From positions 7,968,431 to 8,032,430 of the forward strand of contig NC_135555.1 in assembly GCF_964340395.1 (NCBI RefSeq): 64,000 nt of DNA. The letters are read 5' to 3'. The position numbers and the translations under genes were made by a program. Of the stretch, positions 55,149 through 64,000 are shown piece after piece (position 1 is the first letter of the stretch; the number at the start of each line of letters is the position of its first letter). The notes under the pieces were generated by a model that was given only the letters and a program-made list of their open reading frames with translations, was not told the DNA's origin and did no database searches. The stretch comes from Glandiceps talaboti. Taxonomy: Eukaryota; Hemichordata; Enteropneusta; Spengelidae.

Positions 55149-55690
55149 TTTGTTGTGTTATACACCTAACTATGAAAACCAAGAAACAAACAATATTAGT
55201 CTCGTAATGATTGAAATGTGAAATTCACTTACACTTTTACAGTTTAAGCTAAACTCCAATTGGAAGCATTTCAAGTTTCAAATGTGAGATCATCATGAAA
55301 AGATAGAAGAGAGACATGAGAGTACTTTAGTAATGCAAATTAGAACAGACTTCTTATACACAAAAGAAGACATGTTACAACCACTCCTATCTAAACACAT
55401 ATTCAACATACAGGAAACAGATATTAAAGTTTTAACCTTGAAATTTTTTTACACTGATTGGAAAGCATGTATAACTATACTTTTATAAGGGATATATAAC
55501 CAAGACAGGTTACAAGGTCTTTTGTTTCTTTTTTATCACCTAACCAATCACAGTATGTATTTCTTTCTGTTTTTAAACACCAGATTTAAGATAGTTCAAA
55601 GGTGTGAATAAGATATTATATATATATATATATAACTCGGTGAGTATCAATCTGCTAAGACAGTGCTCTATACCGCAGTGGCAGAGCGTA

Positions 55691-55808
55691 ATAGTTTTGG
55701 TAGTACTGGAACTCTTTCTTGGTTGTAACTCGGAGTTTCACGCATTACGCGATCATCAGACAACTCTGAGTTACAACCGAGAAAGAGTTCCAGTACTACC
55801 AAAACTAT
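55691..55808. repeat. Near-perfect 47-bp inverted repeat (hairpin) flanked by TA repeats
   Basis: The left arm begins ATAGTTTTGGTAGTACTGGA at 55691 and the right arm ends TCCAGTACTACCAAAACTAT at 55808. 45 of 47 positions pair, around a 24-nt loop that contains ATTACGCG. TA dinucleotide runs flank both sides (55617-55634 and 55806-55822). It could be a fold-back transposon inserted at TA, or it could fold as a small-RNA precursor. Confidence 0.85.
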
Positions 55809-56999
55809 ATATATATATATATGAAAGAGTCACCTTGTATACCAATATCATGTACCTAGTGGATGAAAAAGTCTACAATTTGCTGTTATCAATTGCATTG
55901 ATTAGTTCATTAGTCATAATTTGAACTCATAATTTCCAAAGCATTGAAAGTACAATTTTGCTTTCTTCTGCAATGACCTTACTTCATAAACAAAACAGAT
56001 CATACATACAATATTTCTTGTACTAATATCATGTGCAGATATGACTACACTGATAATGGAGCTATGTAGTGTAATGACACCAAATATGATATCAAAAGGA
56101 CAAAATTTGATACTCTTGCTCATCAGCACAAACAGCTGATCTTAAAATGAATACAAAGTTATTGTGATATCAATTTGCTACTTAGAATAGTTAGTGGTCT
56201 TATTAAGAAATCAGAATTTAACGTCCAGTTTTTCTCAATTTTTCAATTACATATAATTCATAATCTGACTAAATCATGACAACCTGAACTTGTTAATCAT
56301 GATTTTTACCATCATACTGATAGGAAATGTACACTGTAGTTGGTATATTTTGCTTAGTCATTGCATGTAGGTATTAAGGGCTATCCCTCCATGGTCATTG
56401 TGCAAAATACATTGCTAAATTTGGTAAGTATTTACTAGTGCACACTTTCAGTTAGTTAGTCATGAGGAGAATTTCATTATGTATATCATGCTGGCAGAGC
56501 TTTACCAATTGTTATTCTAATTATTTGTAACAGTTAGGCATTGCTTAGTATCTTTACTACAGAAATAGAATGTAGTTGACCACTATGCAAATATTTCAGT
56601 TTTTAACGCACTTAGCTATGACAATGTGACATGAATGGGTATTGTAGTATGTGAATATGCAAGGCGTTAAATCCGCTCACTCCATTAACATGCAAATACA
56701 CTACTATAAACAATAGTGGAACAGTTACCTCACTGATTAGCCAGAAACGTGTTTCAAACCCAACTGTCGAGTTGTAGATAGAACCACACCAATTCTGTAA
56801 CTCCCTATTGAAAGTAGTAAATACAGTGAAATACACATCAATATTTATTGTTTAAATCATCACATGGTCGTTGGTTTCATAAACCTGCCTTCTTTTTTGG
56901 TTAAAGGCAAGAGATTGTTTCATTATTGATTTTTTTTGCATGAAAAGCTTCCACTTACATAAAATGCCATGTGCTGCTGAATGCAGGCACTAATATGCT

Positions 57000-57301
57000 T
57001 ATGGTATCTAGAATCTTCTATGGGGTTGTAAAAGTCAAGCTAGAATCAAGTAACCCACTACTATGGTATATATATTAGAATCTTCTACAGGGTTGAAATG
57101 TCAAGCTAGAATCAGGTAACTCACTACTGTGGTGTCTAGAAACTTCTGTGGGATTGTAAATGTCAAGCTAGAATCATGTTACCCACTATTATGGTATCTA
57201 GAAACTTCTATGGGGTTGTAAAAGTCAAGCTCAAATCATGTAACCCATTATGGTATCTAGAAACAGGTTGTAAAAGTCAAGCCAGAATCACGTAACCCAC
57301 A
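57000..57301. repeat. About 60-bp tandem repeat, 5 copies
   Basis: Units contain TATCTAGAAACTTCTATGGG, GTTGTAAAAGTCAAGCTAGA and ATCATGTAACCCACTACTAT. They are moderately diverged, with small deletions. Confidence 0.88.
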
Positions 57302-60300
57302 CCTGTAAAGGGAGCATGCCAATTCAATCTAGAAATTTCGGTACTATTAATAGACTGTAAGATAGTTGTGTGGCTCGTTAATACATCAACTTATTGATAA
57401 CAACTGACACTGTCATAAATACAAATACATTAATTTCTTCAACAATGACATGGTGATATAAGAAATACTACTACGAACCATTGCTTAACATGCCTACTAC
57501 AGTTAGCATATCACAAATTCTGGACACCTCAGCAAGTCATGCCAAAGTAGTACATTTCAAACCTTTGTCATTACATGGTCACAGGTGGCAAAAAGTGGCC
57601 GTAAATATCAATATTTTTGTCGAAAATATTTGCTTTAGATAATTTAGTTATTTATCACACTTAGACAAACACACAGAACTTGACTAAATACACTCGCACC
57701 TTTTTGAAGTAGAAAGACCTAGAGGTGCCATTCTATGGGTAGCTCTCAATAAGTGGTGGAATACAGTATCCTTGAACTAAACCAAACACACAAAGTAATG
57801 CAATACTGGGGTGTTGGATAGAATAAGATTTTAAAATATACCAAATTTGATGATGTACTATTACTAGGAGAAGATAGCTGATTAAAATGTATACCCATGT
57901 TTTGTATGGAAATCAATGCTCTATCACTTACTACCCCTGTAGAATGGAAATGGGTCAGTTTGTACTGCAAAAGTCTATTAAGGTGGCTTCTTTTTTAGTA
58001 TGTCAAACATATGTCTATCCTCAAACACTGTGAATATTTCAAGTCTGTTTCTGTTACTACTATTGCATGAACCATACGCAAATGATGGCTGACATCTAAA
58101 TTTCACCTACCATTACCTGAATGCACTACAAACTGTATAAATGTATATATGCAAACATTAATATGACAACAAAAATCCTGAAAGGTGTGATTAATTAAAA
58201 TCCTTTTTCCTAAAACTATACTCTGTTCAATACAGAATGTTCTCACAAACCAGAGCTTATAGGACGGGCTCGTTAAGAACAGTACCGTAAAATGGTCGTG
58301 GTTTGCGATGATGATACAGAACAACTAATTTGTTGAAAGTAATGTGCTACATAGTATGGATGCCAACATGGTCTCTAACTAAACCAAGTGAGTGGAGGTG
58401 TAAATTTAATCTGGATGCCAACATGGTTTCAATTCTGTGAGTGAAGGTGTAAATGGTTAACCATACATAGGAACCAGACTACCTGGTGTATGTGTTAAAG
58501 CAATGCTTGGATGAACATGTGACTTTGTTTGCTGATGAACGCCTACATTCTCCCCTATGACACTGACCTCTCACAAAGTTAAACAGTTTGAAAATACCCT
58601 GGTCGTTTGTATGAAACAAATATTTCAAAGTCTGACCTGTAATTCTATGTGTCTACCTGTAACATTACTTACCTATTTCAGGGATGGTATGTGGAGATAC
58701 TGGATTGGTACCCGTATAATGTTCAAGTGACTCAAAATACTCTCCGCAATACTGTTATATCACAAGTGGGCCTGTGTTCAATAGTAAATGAAAGCATTCA
58801 TATGCAAATTTACGCATATTACTGTACTATGTAAGTGATCTGAAATTTGCATACAAATGTCAAAGGTTACAACTTGTTCAAAGGAGAACAGTCTCTCTAT
58901 CCTGCACAATGGTGTGATTCAATTTTCCACTGGTGTACAGTTTCATATGAAAACATGTTTTGGCAGACTAGGAAGGAAATACTTGATATATACACCACAA
59001 AACATCACTCAAAATTTCAAACTACCTTCTAAGTTAAAGTCGAGGTATACCTATAAGCATATGATGAAAGTAGCATACTTTCCTCCCTACGCGAGTTCTG
59101 AGTGTGTTCTATCTGAGCCAGAAGTAGAAGCTGTAGTTGAATAGGTGTAGTCATCAATGGTGTATATAAATACTCATAAAACACTCTTAAAGTTGCAAAA
59201 GAACTCCTTTGAAATGTGAGACATATGTAATTATGTTTGTAGACTCTGTATGACACATAGAAGTGGAGGTATACAATAGTATACAATAGGACGGCTCATT
59301 CATCTCAATTTGTTAAACCACATGCCATGACAAATGGTATGACACATGGCATGACATGTCTAACAAATGTGACTAGAATATAATCTACAAATATGACACA
59401 AAGCAAATATTTTGTGTGAATTAGGAGATTGTACATGACCTCACTTTTGTCCTTCAGGTTCCAAAAAAAATATCACCTGTGCCACAACAAGTGTTATATA
59501 CTCCATAGGAGCTATCCAAACATGAGCTAACAGACAGATAACAGATTGTTTTGCAGCATAGTAAAAACATGACAATCATAACATTTGGAGTCAGTCTGAC
59601 TGATTTATTGTTTTTGATATGAATGTAAGTTGTGATTTGAAAAATAATTTTCCTTTCTGAGTTGGTTAGCGGTAATCAAAACTAAAAGTTCAACTTCTGG
59701 CCTTTCTACATTATGCTTGGAGATTCCTGGATGATGATAAATTAATTTCTTTCTTTTTCAAAATTTAAGATGTTTTAACTGCAATAATGGTGTGCTTGTG
59801 AAACCCTATATTGCAATACATGTAACATCCAATAGACACACAACTCTATTCTATGAACATCTCTCCTCTTTCCATACATACAAGATCAATGTATTTTGTT
59901 GCAGGTGGTAACTTTGTAAAATCTACTTGAATTTCCAAGGCATTTTACCAAGGTTTCCCACCCAAATTATGGTACCTAGGTATGGAAGTCTATCCTAGCT
60001 TTACCTCGGATCGGAGACTTACCCATCTCTGTTACCAGGGAACACAAAGTACTAACAAAAACATGTATAATATTCCATAAATATTCTGTGAAAAATGTTC
60101 CTTACCTGATACAAAAGTTTGGACATACAATGTTCACCTCACTGTGTACAACAGACTTTACTTGCAGTGTGAATAACTTATACTGGGCCACATGCAGAAT
60201 TTATATAACTGATGGTGACCTTCGACATTTTGATATGTAGATATTATTGACATTCAGATTTATGTAAATGAAGCAGGCCAAGAGAATGGAACAAGATTAA

Positions 60301-61445
60301 TCTGTATGTACACTTCCTTTCATCAATCACAAATCTTGCAGTTTACCTTATCAGCATTTTGAATAACCAAAGCATTTTGACTTGAAGTTGAATATAATAC
60401 CTTATTTTGAACTCACTGTGTGATATACATGAGGTATGTTAACATTCTCACGACCTGTAACTATTCTCTCCTTGACCCTCTCCACTATTAAAGTGTCTTC
60501 ATACTATTTGACCACGGACTGACAGCCAAATTATATCCCTGTGATTCTCGGCAGAAAAGTTGCCACAGGCAACCCTGTTCATATGCTGAGGGATGTGTAG
60601 ATAAGGGCCAGTAGGTGACAAAAACAACCAGCTACTCAAACAATTTCTTGCCAGCTACTGAGCTACTTTTTCAGATATTCTTTTTCAACAACTACACATC
60701 CATTTATAGGGAGATTCATTGCTCTTCCTCATAGGTATTACTGCCTACTTTTCCTATTTTACATTTCACTTTTAAAATAATCTACATCCCTGACATTGAT
60801 TGTGATCGATCATCACTTGAGGCTGGACCTTTGAGGCACTAATAAGACTAATATCATCAAAGTACTGAAGGTGAACAATCATATCATACATAGCATAATA
60901 CCCCCATTTACACCTAATTATACCCAACTAGACATACCATAGATTTGAGAGTGATGAGTGTGAACGAACCATAGGTCTACCATCTCTCTGTTACACTTTA
61001 CACACTTCAGTACCACTGTACCAGACAAACCGACATTTAATTTTTAAATTGAAAAAAAAAATTGTCTATGAAATTCTGATTTTCAAAAAGAATTTTATGA
61101 TCATACATAACTATGGATGATGTGTATCATTTTAGTTTAGGATAAGTTTGATTTTACCAAGTAAATACTAGTCAGAAGTCTAGACCCATTCAAGGACAGT
61201 AAACTTTTAGATCAGAACAGCACAGGTTCCAGGCTGAACAACTGTACAGCCACGTGAGGGTTCTTGGTACAGGGAGGTTCTAATCAGAAGATGATGACAA
61301 TATTTGGGCTTTCAATGTAGTACAGATAACAGTGTACTATGACCAAACATAAACAAGTATATGACCTTCCAGTTAAATATCACATGATCACTGTTTTTGC
61401 TAAAGTTTGGGATCCCTAGTAACAGAAATGGGAAATATGGTAAAT

Positions 61446-61680
<235 letters not shown>

Positions 61681-63050
61681 GGCTATCAACGATATGCTAT
61701 TGAGGTAAGTTGTGAAATATATTCATGAGCAATATCCTTCACATAGTAATGACATTAATATGCAGCCAATGGGTTGGCTATAGACACTGGTCCCAGTTGA
61801 TGTTGGATAGAGTGACTGGCATTTGCAAGGTACGCCTTCTACACAGGCACAGGGTGGACTTACACGATCATAGAAACAAGTGTAATTTACCCTTTCATAT
61901 ATAGTTGGCTAAATATGTCAGCATTATCGATATTATCGACATTTTATTGTATTCCGGGAAACAGGTGCCTGTGGCCTAGTACAAGCATGTATGGTGTAGT
62001 TATGGTTTTTATCCAATAAAGATTGATTTTGTAATATATACATATGCATATTTTCTCTCATATTTCATTTTTAACACCGTTATCATGGGTTAAATAATAA
62101 CGAAGTTGACCTCTACAGTCTTAGGTTGAGTAGTCCTGCTTGCAGACGGTGCACGGGTCTAGATTACTGACATGACATAGAAGGGACTACTTATTCCGTT
62201 TGCAAGCAGGACTGTGTCAGGAGAAGCGGAAACTGACATAGGGGCGTGTAATAGTTGTTTTCCTGGTCTACAGACTAACAACCTTTTGACTATATATTCC
62301 TACCTGTAAGGAAATATTTCTACTAACTACTAGCATGGATGTATTAGTATTATAGTATTAATACATCCATGGTACTAGTAGTATAGAGATTGATACATTT
62401 GTAGCAGCAGGATTCGTACGATATTTTCTAAGAAAACGGCAATCCAGGACGGCAATCTAAGCAATAATACGTGCCCCTGTGCAGTGGGAACTCATACAAA
62501 TGTAATTTGATTATGTACGTGGGTGAAGGATGTATGACGTAACGAGTACTTTGTCGTGTTGTGCGAGACTGGACCACCATCTTTGTCATGCACGATATAA
62601 ACGAATTACTAACGTGTAAAGGGAGTGTTTGGATCATACGTGATACTTACCAATAACTAAATGACATTTATCTGATCAGGATGAAGCGAATGGAGAACGA
62701 CGTGTCAAATGAGAGGACAATCGAGTAGCGTATGCACTGGCTGCCGGCTGCTCACTCGCGATCGGCGAGCAGGTTGTCACGCATTTGGTGAGAGTCTAGA
62801 AAAGGAGAAAATGAGGTTACACGTTGTATTCTTTCGACGAACTTGGGGAGTCTATCATTAATAAAAAGGCAATAAAAATGCATGGAATTTTATCAAAGTA
62901 TTAATTCTGACTAAAAATCAGGTCAATTGAGATTTTCACTATATATTATGGAATTATTGTCAAGAATCCAAGAAATCGCACCTTACATGCAAATTGGCGA
63001 TACAAATAATCAATAACTTACGTGTGCTAGATCACCTTCGAAAGTTTAGA

Positions 63051-63219
63051 ATGGCGGCGCGCAAACGGAGAGCCGCAAATGTGAACCAAACTTTGGCAAC
63101 TAGTGACATTGCCAAGAAGGTCAAAGTTTCCACATATAGTTTTATAGACTGGCGTGTTACTGATGTGTGTGATTTCTTGGTGTTGAGAGGGTTCAAAGAT
63201 GTAGCTCCTGTTTTCCGTC
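63051..63219 (+). CDS. First coding exon of a SAM-like domain protein (partial)
   Basis: The ATG at 63051 starts MAARKRRAANVNQTLATSDI, then AKKVKVSTYSFI and WRVTDVCDFLVLRGFKDVAP plus VFR. The segment WxVxDVCxFL...GFxxxAPVFR is the typical first two helices of a sterile alpha motif (SAM) protein-interaction domain. A strong donor GTAAGT follows at 63220, leaving one base of the next codon. I found no convincing next exon in the remaining 780 bases, so the rest lies beyond the window. The basic KRR start could be a nuclear-localisation signal. The particular SAM family cannot be named. Confidence 0.7.
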
Positions 63220-64000
63220 GTAAGTACAAGTACACCCAGCGACTCTAGCTCTTGGCCCCTGGTGTTTGCAGTTCTTTGTTTTGTCACAAATCATAACCTC
63301 GATAAAACCAGACACACCGTCACTTACATCAGCTTATTTCAGATTCCGACACATTTAATACATGCCATGGCTGCTATATCATAGAAATCACTGGTCTCCC
63401 GGGTCGTGAACAGAGTGGATACCGTTCACTACGTACATGTACTGAACATGGCCCAACGCGCTAACGCCCAACAATTATGTGTTCCTACCTCCATGGCCCA
63501 AGTTCATTCCGTGATAACTTACATGTTCAAGTTCAGACAGACCTAGACCATAACAATAGGCTGATTCCGACTATAGCTGCATTTGACCATCTGTCTCAAT
63601 CAATAATCTACAAACAATTTCAGGATTTTAGCATTTGGTTTCAACTTTTATTCCAATATTCTGGCAGTGTCTGGTTGAAAATTTGGTTTGTTGTTGGTCT
63701 TGATAAGATATGCAGTGTATATTATCAGTGTAGGTACCCACTATTTCACATATCTTCAAAGAAGTACAACCCCCCCCCCCCTGTCTAATCTGTTTTGAGG
63801 CATATGAACACTGAAGCTAACAAACTTGGTGCAATTGGACTGAGTGATTGCTGGATTGATTGAGTACCGAGGGTAATCCTTCTTATACAGAGTAACTTTT
63901 CATCGCCACGTACACATCACCACAGATCTTCAACAGACAGACAACACTTTAAAAAAAAATATGAATTGAAATTACAAAATAAAATTTATAACTTTTACAT
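63220..64000 (+). other. Probable intron of the SAM-like gene
   Basis: AT-rich, with a C run at 63769. No exon with the expected phase and SAM continuation was recognised. Confidence 0.5.

Noticed and set aside
58857-59144. 95-codon plus-strand open frame
   Set aside because: No domain, no splice-site support, and overlapping frames on both strands.

Overview
This is a window of animal nuclear DNA. Every recognisable gene is split by GT-AG introns, the DNA is AT-rich, and it is full of microsatellites, minisatellites and short fold-back elements. The gene set (JARID2, cathepsin Z/X, SLC52A riboflavin transporters, a SAM-domain protein) and the dense simple repeats suggest a marine invertebrate, perhaps a hemichordate, a lancelet or a lophotrochozoan. 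The sequence alone does not settle the phylum. No viral, bacterial or CRISPR feature was seen.

Layout. 1-6514 is non-coding and is probably a JARID2 intron, because the first coding exon is missing. 6515-24028 (+) holds 19 JARID2 exons, whose summed length of 4329 nt stays in frame to the stop. They encode a ubiquitin-interacting-like motif, the EZH2-methylation-site region, an AT-hook-like patch, JmjN, ARID, a catalytically degenerate JmjC and a C-terminal zinc finger. 24029-32592 is intergenic and repeat-laden. 32593-38094 (-) is a complete seven-exon cathepsin Z/X gene of 300 aa. 40439-42547 (+), 43916-46206 (-) and 53148-55148 (-) are three two-exon SLC52A riboflavin transporter paralogues. 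A decayed duplicate of the second one's 5' end lies at about 48160-49326. 55149-63050 is non-coding with fold-back and simple repeats. At 63051-63219 (+) the first coding exon of a SAM-like protein begins, and the gene runs off the window.

The genes do not form a pathway. JARID2 is a nuclear PRC2 cofactor, cathepsin Z a lysosomal or secreted carboxypeptidase, and SLC52A proteins are plasma-membrane vitamin B2 carriers.

The most unusual signal is that many tandem or local repeats contain pieces of the neighbouring exon edges: (i) a 42-bp in-frame duplication of a JARID2 3' splice site; (ii) a 45-bp intronic minisatellite resembling the ARID exon just downstream; (iii) a decayed copy of the next ARID exon; (iv) a 44-bp duplication of another acceptor tract; (v) 34-bp repeats after the cathepsin stop codon carrying its last codons and stop; (vi) a 46-bp duplication of an SLC52A 3' end including the stop; and (vii) the duplicated SLC52A 5' end. 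This looks like recurrent small-scale duplication seeded at exon boundaries.
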